Source: Actinomycetota bacterium (GTDB lineage Bacteria > Actinomycetota > Acidimicrobiia > Acidimicrobiales > GCA-2861595). Taken from it: a stretch of DNA of 5,838 bases. The stretch is taken from positions 1-5,838 of the forward strand of contig JADDQT010000136.1 in assembly GCA_016781225.1 (NCBI GenBank), in the 5' to 3' direction. Below are positions 1 to 5,161 of this stretch, one piece after another; position 1 is the first letter of the stretch; each line of letters starts with the position of its first letter. Below the pieces are notes generated by a model. That model was given only the letters and a program-made list of their open reading frames with translations, was not told the DNA's origin and did not search any database. The position numbers and the translations under genes were made by a program.

Positions 1-362
1 TCGAGTCCGAGTTCCACTGCCTGCTTGGCCTCCAGGAGTCGAGCAGCGGCGGCGCGGTCCGAGGCGGCCGCCTCATTGGCGACGTCGTGGAGAGGGCCGT
101 GCACGGTGTCGGTGAAGATCCGCGAGGCGCCGGCGACGTCGCCGCTGCGGACAGCCGCCTCGGTGCGACAAAGCCCCGGGAGGATCGGGGAGTAAGGGTT
201 GCTCGACGCTGCTGTCTTCGGGACTTCGTGGTGGTCCCCCCGGCCTGGGCCGGCAATGACGAGGGCGACAGCCGAGAGCGCGATGGAGCCGGCGAGGATC
301 AGCCCTGCAGTCGAGGACACCCGTCGCCCTCGTCTGGGCCGGCTGTCGTCCGGAGGGGACAC
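1..362 (-). CDS. Membrane-anchored protein of unknown function, 3' end outside the window
   Basis: I do not recognise this family. The frame is open from a GTG at 362-360 to the left edge, giving about 120 residues. The N-terminus is basic (RPRRGRRVSS, residues 8-17), followed by a hydrophobic helix at about residues 18-38, which looks like an uncleaved signal anchor or a signal peptide. A Gly/Pro/Ser-rich linker follows. An Ala-rich, probably helical domain then begins near Cys65 and contains an H-x3-H pair (His88, His92) in the segment FTDTVHGPLHDVA. Later charged residues (SDRAAAARLLEAKQAVE) fit an amphipathic helix. The bulk of the protein would lie outside the cytoplasm. It diverges from ridA, and the two start codons are only 24 bases apart. 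A TAGGTT element ends 7 bases before the GTG, so the mRNA may be leaderless; an upstream in-frame TTG (369-367) is the alternative start. The reading frame is well supported; the function is unknown. Confidence 0.72.
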   Translation of the reverse strand, partial: MSPPDDSRPRRGRRVSSTAGLILAGSIALSAVALVIAGPGRGDHHEVPKTAASSNPYSPILPGLCRTEAAVRSGDVAGASRIFTDTVHGPLHDVANEAAASDRAAAARLLEAKQAVELGL

Positions 363-386
363 GGCGGTCAACCTATCGTGAGCCTC
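363..386. promoter_or_regulatory. Overlapping divergent -10 elements, both leaderless
   Basis: On the plus strand, TATCGT (374-379) fits the TANNNT -10 pattern and is followed by exactly 7 bases before the ridA ATG at 387. On the minus strand, TAGGTT (375-370) also fits TANNNT and is followed by exactly 7 bases before the GTG at 362. The two elements share the T-A step at 374-375. Transcription starting about 7 bases after each -10 would begin at or next to each start codon, giving leaderless mRNAs. Neither start has a convincing Shine-Dalgarno sequence or a clear -35 element. The placement is seen directly; promoter activity is inferred. Confidence 0.5.
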
Positions 387-737
387 ATGAGCTCTCCGGT
401 CGGCCCTTATTCGCCCGTTGTCCGCGCCGGCGAGTGGCTGGTGTGCTCCGGCCAGGTCGGCCTCCGTGATGGCGTCCTCATGGGTGGTGGGGTCCGGGGC
501 CAGGCGCGGCAGGCACTAGCCAACGTTCGTGAGCTGCTCGAGGGCGAGGGCGCGGCGATGACCGACGTGGTCAAGACCACCGTGTTCCTGGTGCACATGG
601 GTGACTACGGCCCCCTCAACGAGGCCTATGCCGAGGCGTTCGGCGACCACCGTCCCGCCCGCTCGGCGGTGGCGGTCTCGGCTCTGCCGCTCGGCGCCCT
701 AGTGGAGATCGAGGTCTGGGCCCGGGTTCCCGAGTAG
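387..737 (+). CDS. ridA: RidA/YjgF/YER057c/UK114-family reactive intermediate deaminase
   Basis: RidA proteins hydrolyse reactive enamine/imine intermediates, such as 2-aminoacrylate, released by PLP enzymes, protecting those enzymes in the cytoplasm. From the ATG at 387 the protein has 116 residues, slightly shorter than the usual 125-130. Family landmarks are in order: GPYS with Tyr8, CSGQ (20-23), QARQALANV (39-47), VVKTTVFL (61-68), the N-x2-Y pair Asn78/Tyr81, then RSAV with Arg92 (matching the catalytic carboxylate-binding Arg of RidA), LPLGA and VEIE with Glu107. The Cys found after Arg-Ser in E. coli RidA is Ala94 here. The open frame extends upstream to 87, but that part is low-complexity and antisense to the neighbouring minus-strand gene. 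A GTG at 378 would add 3 residues. The ATG is preferred because of the -10 element 7 bases upstream and the good family alignment. The gene converges on the response regulator gene. Confidence 0.93.
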   Translation: MSSPVGPYSPVVRAGEWLVCSGQVGLRDGVLMGGGVRGQARQALANVRELLEGEGAAMTDVVKTTVFLVHMGDYGPLNEAYAEAFGDHRPARSAVAVSALPLGALVEIEVWARVPE

Positions 738-741
738 GGCG

Positions 742-779
742 AGCGGCCCAGAGCCGCTGAGCCGGTCGGACGGCCTCAG
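742..779. terminator. Candidate bidirectional terminator between convergent genes
   Basis: Two inverted repeats lie between the ridA stop and the regulator stop. The first pairs 742-747 (AGCGGC) with 753-758 around a 5-base loop. The second pairs 757-764 with 771-779 around a 6-base loop, with one bulged base at 775. They share 757-758, so they exclude each other. Neither is followed by a T-tract, which is common for actinobacterial terminators, so the call rests on hairpins and convergent context. The second hairpin overlaps the regulator's stop codon. Confidence 0.35.
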
Positions 780-1456
780 ATGCTCCAACGGGACTGGCCG
801 AACCGGTATCCAACGGAGCGGACGGTCTGGATGAGGTGCTCCTGCTCGTTGCCCAACTTGGCCCGCAGGCGCCGCACGTGGACGTCCACCGTGCGGGCCC
901 CCCCGTAGTACTCATAACCCCATACCCGAGAGAGCAGTGTCTCCCGGGAGAAGACCTTTCCGGGGTGCGTGGCGAGGAACTTGAGCAGCTCGTACTCCAT
1001 GTACGTGAGGTCGAGGGGGTGGCCCCCAACGGCCGCCTGGTACGTCTCTAGGTTGAGGACCAGAGGTCCGTACTCCACCAGCTCCGGACGAGTGCCGCGC
1101 CCGGTGCGCCAGAAGAGGTGCTTGAGCCGAGCTGCGATCTCGGCCGACTGCGGCGGCGACAGGCAGAAGTCGTCGAACAGGTCCTCGCGGAGCTCGAGGT
1201 TCTCCAACTGGTCCCCGGCCACCACCAGCAGCAGCGGCTCGAGCGGCAGGTCTCGCTTGCGCAGAGCCCGGCACAGAGCGAAGGCTTCGTCGAGCCCGGC
1301 GTCGGCGCACACCACTGCGCCCGACCAGCCGTCCTCGGGTTCCATGGCCGTCGCGGCGTGGGCGCCGGCGGCCGCCTTCCATGGGTAACCCGCCTGCTCC
1401 AGGGTCTGGCTGATGGCCGCTGGAGGAGGGTCGGGGTGCACCAGCAGGGCTTCCAT
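776..1456 (-). CDS. glnR: GlnR-like OmpR/PhoB-family orphan response regulator
   Basis: This predicted DNA-binding regulator has 226 residues from the ATG at 1456-1454. Residues 1-115 form a degenerate receiver domain. A possible phospho-acceptor Asp52 follows a hydrophobic strand (AVVCAD). The acidic cluster near the first strand is reduced to a lone Asp9 (VHPDPP), and the conserved Lys of the KP motif is Ser100 (CLSPP). Residues 126-221 form a typical winged-helix effector domain: LDLTYMEYELLKFLATHPG, then VFSRETLLSRVWGYEYYGG, the recognition-helix segment RTVDVHVRRLRAKLG and the terminal wing TVRSVGYRF. From memory, both halves resemble actinobacterial GlnR, which controls nitrogen genes and also has an atypical receiver. 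No sensor kinase gene is visible. The ATG lies 2 bases after the glnA2 stop, so the gene is probably read from the glnA2 promoter and translationally coupled. Response regulator is near certain; GlnR identity is likely but not proven. Confidence 0.88.
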   Translation of the reverse strand: MEALLVHPDPPPAAISQTLEQAGYPWKAAAGAHAATAMEPEDGWSGAVVCADAGLDEAFALCRALRKRDLPLEPLLLVVAGDQLENLELREDLFDDFCLSPPQSAEIAARLKHLFWRTGRGTRPELVEYGPLVLNLETYQAAVGGHPLDLTYMEYELLKFLATHPGKVFSRETLLSRVWGYEYYGGARTVDVHVRRLRAKLGNEQEHLIQTVRSVGYRFGQSRWSI

Positions 1457-1458
1457 GG

Positions 1459-2805
1459 TCAGAGCGTGAGATACCGCTTGAGCTCGAAGGGCGTGACCTG
1501 GAGCTTGTAGTCGGTCCACTCGGCCCGCTTGTTGCGGAGGAACCACTCGAAAACGTGCTCGCCAAGGGCGTCGGCCACCAACTCCGAGCGTTCCATCTCG
1601 ACCAGCGCCTCCGCCAGCGATCCCGGAAGCGACGGGATGTTCTCGGCCATGCGCTCCTGAGGCGTCATGTCGTAGAGGTTGGCGTCTGCCTCGGGTGGGA
1701 GCTCGTAGCCCTCCTCGATTCCCTTGAGGCCGGCGGCGAGCACCACGGCGAAGGCGAGGTACGGGTTGCAGGCCGGGTCGGGCGCCCGGTACTCGAAGCG
1801 AGAGGAGTCGGCGCGGCCTCGCTTGGCCAAAGGCACCCGCACCAGGGCGGAGCGGTTGTTGCGCGCCCACGAGACGTAGATTGGCGCCTCGTAGCCGGGG
1901 ACGAGGCGCTTGTAGGAGTTCACCCACTGGTTGGTCACGGCCGTGATCTCACGGGCGTGCCTGAGGACCCCGGCGATGAAGCCCTTGGCCACCTTGGACA
2001 GGGCGTGCTCGTCGCCCGGGTCGTGGAAGGCGTTGACGTCGCCCTCGAACAGCGAGAAGTGGGTGTGCATCCCCGAGCCTTGGACGCCGGCGAGCGGCTT
2101 GGGCATGAACGTGGCCGTCACGCCCGACTCCTGCGCCAGCTCCTTCACCATGAGCCTGGCCGTCATGACCGTGTCGGCCATGGTGAGGGCGTCGGTGTAG
2201 CGGAGGTCGATCTCGTGCTGGCTGGGGGCGTCCTCGTGCTGGCTGTACTCGACGGGAATGCCCATCTCCTCGAGCGTCAGGACCGTGCTCCGCCGCAGCG
2301 AAGCGGCCTTGTCGGACACCGTGAGCTCGAAGTAGGAGCCGTTGTCCAGGGGCTGGGGAACCGACGTGTCGGTGGCGAAGTAGAAGTACTCGAGCTCGGG
2401 CGCGGCATAGAAGGAATACCCCTTGTCGTGGGCCCGCTCGAGCACGCGCCGGAGCACCTGGCGGGGACAGCCCTCGAAAGGGGTGCCGTCCAGGTTGGTC
2501 ACGTCGGCGAAGACACGAGCCACCGGCGCCACACCGGCCTTGGCCGGAAGGATCTGGAACGTGGTGGCATCAGGTCGCGCCAGCACGTCGCTCTCCTGGA
2601 CCCTGCTGAAGCCGTCGATGGAGGAACCGTCGAAGGTCATGCCTTCCTCGAGGGCGTTCTCCAGCTCGGCGGGCGTGATGTTGAAGGCTTTGGGGATGCC
2701 GAGCACGTCGGTGAACCAGATCTGGATGAAGCGCACCCCGCGCTCCTCGACCGTGCGCAGCACGTAATCCTGTTGGCGTTCCACGGACCCAGTCTGGCAG
2801 GCCAT
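1459..2805 (-). CDS. glnA2: Glutamine synthetase, type I, GlnA2-like (GSI-alpha-like)
   Basis: Glutamine synthetases make glutamine from glutamate, ammonia and ATP as a cytoplasmic dodecamer; some GlnA2-like members instead use other amines, so the exact substrate is not certain. The call gives 448 residues, close to the 446 of mycobacterial GlnA2. Numbered from the ATG at 2805: WFTDVLGIPK (30-39), the DGSSIDGF loop with Asp59, metal-binding E-x-E in APELEYF (Glu137, Glu139), SQHEDAPSQHEIDLRY, the FMPKP and GSGMHTHFSLFEGD motifs, NQWVNSYKRLVPGYEAP, and NRSALVRVP. The last third has the GSI-alpha tail (GEHVFEWFLRNKRAEW) and lacks the GSI-beta insert. The ATG at 2805 has GGAG 9 bases upstream; a GTG at 2784 aligns best with known GlnA2 N-termini and is the main alternative. 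Tyr378 (NLYDMTP) sits where GSI-beta has its adenylylation Tyr. The gene is divergent from glnA1 and leads the regulator gene. Confidence 0.95.
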   Translation of the reverse strand: MACQTGSVERQQDYVLRTVEERGVRFIQIWFTDVLGIPKAFNITPAELENALEEGMTFDGSSIDGFSRVQESDVLARPDATTFQILPAKAGVAPVARVFADVTNLDGTPFEGCPRQVLRRVLERAHDKGYSFYAAPELEYFYFATDTSVPQPLDNGSYFELTVSDKAASLRRSTVLTLEEMGIPVEYSQHEDAPSQHEIDLRYTDALTMADTVMTARLMVKELAQESGVTATFMPKPLAGVQGSGMHTHFSLFEGDVNAFHDPGDEHALSKVAKGFIAGVLRHAREITAVTNQWVNSYKRLVPGYEAPIYVSWARNNRSALVRVPLAKRGRADSSRFEYRAPDPACNPYLAFAVVLAAGLKGIEEGYELPPEADANLYDMTPQERMAENIPSLPGSLAEALVEMERSELVADALGEHVFEWFLRNKRAEWTDYKLQVTPFELKRYLTL

Positions 2806-2835
2806 GGGGAGCCACTCCATGCCCTCGGACTGGAC

Positions 2836-2852
2836 GTTCACAATGCGTTCAC
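2836..2852. promoter_or_regulatory. 11-bp-spaced GTTCAC direct repeat, candidate GlnR/OmpR-family site
   Basis: GTTCAC occurs at 2836-2841 and again at 2847-2852, exactly 11 bp apart, about one helical turn, and 31 bases upstream of the glnA2 ATG. Dimers of OmpR-family regulators, including GlnR and PhoP of actinobacteria, bind tandem half-sites with this 11-bp period. The repeat fits the AC-n9-AC core reported for mycobacterial GlnR. It also resembles the Streptomyces PhoP box (GTTCACC repeats), so a phosphate regulator is an alternative. The repeat is seen directly; the bound protein is inferred from its neighbour. Confidence 0.5.
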
Positions 2853-2951
2853 ACGCTGAGTGCGACAGACTGCCCCCGTCGGTGACAGGCTTTCCTCGCA
2901 AGTCAGCCGTTCCGTGGCAGCTACCCGTGAGTGCACGCGTGGTTCGAGATC
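2853..2951. other. Middle of the glnA2-glnA1 intergenic region, promoters not resolved
   Basis: This stretch should hold the divergent glnA2 and glnA1 promoters, but I see no -10/-35 pair good enough to place. TACCCG at 2922-2927 is a poor -10 candidate. On the minus strand, CTGAC (2906-2902), 6 bases, then GGAAA (2895-2891) partly matches the GlnR a-site/b-site pattern gTnAC-n6-GaAAC. No coding sequence is evident here on either strand apart from unlikely N-terminal extensions of the two synthetase genes. Confidence 0.3.
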
Positions 2952-2978
2952 GGGCGGTGGCGAACGTCGCCACCGCCC
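2952..2978 (+). repeat. Perfect 12-bp inverted repeat in the glnA1 leader
   Basis: The left arm GGGCGGTGGCGA (2952-2963) pairs perfectly with TCGCCACCGCCC (2967-2978) around the 3-base loop ACG. The right arm ends 11 bases before the glnA1 Shine-Dalgarno sequence. With 10 of 12 pairs G-C, it would be a very stable hairpin if transcribed, or a dyad operator as DNA. No T-run follows (CCGAATTACC), so it is not a standard intrinsic terminator. Possible roles are mRNA protection, attenuation, a stop for transcription coming from the other side, or a protein-binding site. Confidence 0.75.
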
Positions 2979-2989
2979 CCGAATTACCC

Positions 2990-2995
2990 AGGAGG
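2990..2995 (+). promoter_or_regulatory. Strong Shine-Dalgarno sequence setting the glnA1 GTG start
   Basis: AGGAGG lies 4 bases before the GTG at 3000-3002. It decides the glnA1 start against the longer open frame from 2931, whose extra residues are encoded by the palindrome and leader and have no counterpart in GSI proteins. Confidence 0.85.
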
Positions 2996-2999
2996 GAAC

Positions 3000-4424
3000 G
3001 TGCAAGAACGCACGCCGGACGAGGTCCTGAGCCTCGCACAGGACGCAGGCATACAGATCGTCGATTTTCGCTTCTGCGATCTGCCCGGCCTGATGCAGCA
3101 CTTCTCCGTGCCCATTGCCCAGCTGACCGAGGACGCCTTCGAGGAGGGCTACGGCTTCGACGGCTCCTCCATCCGTGGCTTCCAGGAGATTCAGGAGTCG
3201 GACATGATCCTCATGCCCGACCCCAGCACCGCGGTGGTGGACCCGTTCCGCCAGCACCCCACGCTCAACATCAACTGCTTCGTGCGCGACCCCGTGACGG
3301 GTGAGAGCTATAGCCGCGACCCCAGGTACGTGGCCAGGAAGGCGGAGGACTACCTGGCCTACACGGGCCTGGCCGACACCGCCTACTTCGGTCCGGAGGC
3401 GGAGTTCTACATCTTCGACGACGTGCGGTTCATGCAGGACCAGCACTCGGCCTTCTACTCGGTCGACTCCATCGAGGGCATCTGGAACTCCGCCCGCGAC
3501 GAGCAGCCCAACCTGGGGTTCAAGCCCCGCTACAAGGAGGGATACTTCCCCGTCCCGCCCATGGACCACTTCCAGGACCTGCGCTCGCAGATGGTCCTCA
3601 CCATGGAACAAATGGGCCTGGAGATCGAGGTCCAGCACCACGAGGTGGGTACCGCCGGCCAGGCCGAGATCGACATGCGCTTCGACACCCTGCTGGCCAT
3701 GGCGGACAAGCTCATGGTCTACAAGTACGTGGTGAAGAACGTGGCCCGCGCCGCCGGCTACTCGGCCACCTTCATGCCCAAGCCCATCTACCAGGACAAC
3801 GGCTCGGGCATGCACACCCACCAGTCGTTGTGGAAGGGCGGCGAGCCGCTCTTCTACAGCGAGGCAGGCTACGCCGGGATGTCGGATATGGGCCGTTGGT
3901 ACATCGGAGGCCTCCTCGCCCACGCGGCGGCGATCCTCGCCTTCGCCGCTCCCACCACCAACTCCTATAAGCGCCTGGTACCCGGCTACGAGGCGCCCGT
4001 GAACCTCGTGTACTCCCAGCGCAACCGCTCGGCGTGCGTGCGCATCCCGCTTTACTCCAAGAGCCCCAAGGCCAAGCGTCTCGAGTTCCGATGCCCGGAC
4101 CCGAGCTGCAACCCGTACCTGGCCTTCTCGGCCATGCTCATGGCCGGCCTCGACGGCATTCAGAACCGCATCGAGCCGCCGGACCCGGTGGACAAGGATC
4201 TCTACGATCTACCGCCCGAAGAGTTGGCTCAGGTGCCTCAGGTGCCCGGATCGCTGGACGAGGCCCTCGACGCCCTGGAGGCCGATCAGGACTTCCTGAA
4301 GGTCGGCGGAGTGTTCACCGACGATCTGATCGACACGTGGCTGTCCTACAAGCGCATCGCGGAGATCGACGAGGTGCGCCTGCGGCCACACCCGTGGGAG
4401 TTCATGCTCTACTACGACATCTAG
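3000..4424 (+). CDS. glnA: Glutamine synthetase, type I, GSI-beta (GlnA1)
   Basis: This is the main ammonia-assimilating enzyme type, forming glutamine from glutamate, ammonia and ATP in a cytoplasmic dodecamer. From the GTG at 3000 it has 474 residues, as expected for GSI-beta (about 470-478). Landmarks: RFCDLPGLMQHF near the N-terminus, the DGSSIRGF loop with Asp54, metal ligands in PEAEFYIF (Glu133, Glu135), HHEVGTAGQAEIDMRF, FMPKP, the GSGMHTHQS motif with His272 and His274, NSYKRLVPGYEAP with Arg325 and the flap Glu331, and NRSACVRIP. Tyr402 in DLYDLPPEE is the classical adenylylation site, so activity is probably switched by a GlnE-type adenylyltransferase, which is not encoded here. 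The C-terminus RPHPWEFMLYYDI is typical. The sequence closely resembles mycobacterial GlnA1 as I remember it. Transcriptional control probably comes from the shared divergent region; the leader carries a strong palindrome. Confidence 0.98.
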   Translation: MQERTPDEVLSLAQDAGIQIVDFRFCDLPGLMQHFSVPIAQLTEDAFEEGYGFDGSSIRGFQEIQESDMILMPDPSTAVVDPFRQHPTLNINCFVRDPVTGESYSRDPRYVARKAEDYLAYTGLADTAYFGPEAEFYIFDDVRFMQDQHSAFYSVDSIEGIWNSARDEQPNLGFKPRYKEGYFPVPPMDHFQDLRSQMVLTMEQMGLEIEVQHHEVGTAGQAEIDMRFDTLLAMADKLMVYKYVVKNVARAAGYSATFMPKPIYQDNGSGMHTHQSLWKGGEPLFYSEAGYAGMSDMGRWYIGGLLAHAAAILAFAAPTTNSYKRLVPGYEAPVNLVYSQRNRSACVRIPLYSKSPKAKRLEFRCPDPSCNPYLAFSAMLMAGLDGIQNRIEPPDPVDKDLYDLPPEELAQVPQVPGSLDEALDALEADQDFLKVGGVFTDDLIDTWLSYKRIAEIDEVRLRPHPWEFMLYYDI

Positions 4425-4459
4425 GCCGGAACGAGCGTCTGACCGCTGACGATCTCTGT

Positions 4460-4858
4460 TCAGGCGGGCGCGGCCACCGGGAGGCCGGTGGCCACGGCGA
4501 CGTCTGACATGCGCCGGTCGTAGGTCACGACCGCACGGAGGTCTCCGCCGAGCAGCTGTGCCGACACCACGTGCACCGCATCGAGGGTGCGCAGCAGCGT
4601 TCCCGGCATGACCGTCGCCGCTTGGTCGAGCAGCTCGCTGTCCATCGTGATCTGGTGCAGCCGAGCCAGCTGGCGGCGAGCCTGGGCCACTGCCTCCGAC
4701 CCGCCGGGCAGGACGGCACGCACGACCTCGACGCGGGCGAGCGTGCTCGTGACGCGCTGATCCTCTCGATGACGCCGGAGAAACCGCCGGAGGGCCTGGG
4801 ACTCGGATTCACGCTGCACGAGCTTCACGATGGCCGAAGGGTCGAGATAGAGCTTCAC
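4460..4858 (-). CDS. vapC: VapC-like PIN-domain ribonuclease toxin
   Basis: PIN toxins are Mg-dependent endoribonucleases that cleave tRNA or rRNA and slow growth when the antitoxin is lost. The protein has 132 residues, a normal VapC length. All four acidic active-site positions can be placed: Asp6 in LYLDPSAIVK, Glu44 in LARVEVVRA, Asp93 in RTLDAVHVVSA and Asp114 in VVTYDRRM. The rest is the usual alternating helix/strand fold with no membrane segment. The ATG (4858-4856) overlaps the antitoxin stop by 4 bases (ATGA), a sign of translational coupling. The gene converges on glnA1, with 35 bases between the stops. The RNA target cannot be read from the sequence, and the pair may be horizontally acquired, though base composition does not stand out. 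Confidence 0.92.
   Translation of the reverse strand: MKLYLDPSAIVKLVQRESESQALRRFLRRHREDQRVTSTLARVEVVRAVLPGGSEAVAQARRQLARLHQITMDSELLDQAATVMPGTLLRTLDAVHVVSAQLLGGDLRAVVTYDRRMSDVAVATGLPVAAPA
4472..4493. terminator. Hairpin inside the vapC 3' end, candidate glnA1 terminator
   Basis: GGCCACCGG (4472-4480) pairs perfectly with CCGGTGGCC (4485-4493) around a GAGG loop, starting 48 bases after the glnA1 stop. It codes for part of the last dozen residues of the toxin, so it could simply reflect GC-rich coding sequence. No T-tract follows on either strand. It is the only good hairpin seen just downstream of glnA1. Confidence 0.3.
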
Positions 4859-5121
4859 CGATCTTCGTTACGCATCGCTGCCAGACGCTCGGACACGTTG
4901 ACGCCGTAGTCCTCGGGCCCCTCGTCGAGCAGGTCACCGTCCTCGGTGGGCGGCGTCACCCGGCCGCTGGCGAGGAGGCCGTCCCACGGGTCGCCCTTCA
5001 CTGGCACCAACATGGCCACGGGCCGCCCCCGGTCGGTCACCTCCAGCGTCTCTCCACCCGCGACGCGAGCCAGGTAGATGCTGGCGTGCTGTCGCAGCTC
5101 CCGAACACCGATGCGCTCCAA
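4855..5121 (-). CDS. vapB: Phd/YefM-type antitoxin (VapB)
   Basis: This is the antitoxin partner of the downstream PIN toxin: it should bind and block the toxin and repress the operon. It has 88 residues. The N-terminal half is a clear Phd/YefM DNA-binding fold: IGVRELRQHASIYLARVAGGE (4-24, one short motif) followed by the strand LEVTDRGRPVAMLVP (26-40). The acidic, probably flexible C-terminal half (EDGDLLDEGPEDYGVNVSERL) is the expected toxin-binding part. The start is a TTG at 5121-5119, chosen because the family begins with MERIGVRELR-like sequence and the next in-frame Met is 37 residues in. No Shine-Dalgarno sequence precedes it. A palindrome abuts the TTG, with TACTTT 7 bases before the start, suggesting a leaderless, autoregulated operon. 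Confidence 0.93.
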   Translation of the reverse strand: MERIGVRELRQHASIYLARVAGGETLEVTDRGRPVAMLVPVKGDPWDGLLASGRVTPPTEDGDLLDEGPEDYGVNVSERLAAMRNEDR

Positions 5122-5138
5122 GTGCTACAAAGTAGCAC
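5122..5138. promoter_or_regulatory. Palindromic vapBC operator containing a -10 element
   Basis: GTGCTAC (5122-5128) and GTAGCAC (5132-5138) form a perfect 7-bp inverted repeat with an AAA centre (TTT on the minus strand), directly next to the antitoxin TTG. On the minus strand TACTTT (5134-5129) fits TANNNT and is followed by exactly 7 bases before the TTG. Antitoxin bound here would block RNA polymerase, the usual autorepression of toxin-antitoxin operons. With one bulged base the pairing extends outward to CAA/TTG. The palindrome is seen directly; the operator role is inferred. Confidence 0.65.
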
Positions 5139-5161
5139 CTTGTCCAGATGTCAGTGGTGGG

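Noticed and set aside
87..386. N-terminal extension of ridA by about 100 residues
   Set aside because: It is antisense to the left-edge membrane protein, is low-complexity, and RidA proteins begin close to the GPYS motif.
1457..1927. N-terminal extension of the response regulator into glnA2
   Set aside because: The extension is out of frame within the coding end of glnA2, and the receiver domain begins naturally at MEALLVHPD.
1555..2859. 434-codon plus-strand open frame antisense to glnA2
   Set aside because: Low-complexity His/Gly/Val/Leu-rich translation with no family features, lying opposite a well-supported glutamine synthetase; a typical shadow frame in GC-rich DNA.
2952..2978. Intrinsic terminator for an upstream transcript
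   Set aside because: No T-tract on either strand and no upstream plus-strand gene that needs termination; kept as a palindrome of unknown role.
2830..2999. Glutamine riboswitch (glnA RNA motif) upstream of glnA1
   Set aside because: A CGTTCA fragment is present, but the other conserved blocks and the three-stem junction are not; the class is known mainly from cyanobacteria.
2806..3039. N-terminal extension of glnA2 up to 3039
   Set aside because: It would overlap the glnA1 start and all intergenic signals, and GlnA2 proteins begin near the RQQ-YVLRT segment.
2838..3923. 361-codon minus-strand open frame antisense to glnA1 and the intergenic region
   Set aside because: Same shadow pattern; the translation mirrors glnA1 codons and has no recognisable domain.
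4226..4242. Short tandem CAGGTGC repeat in glnA1
   Set aside because: It encodes QVPQVP in a normal part of the protein and needs no further explanation.
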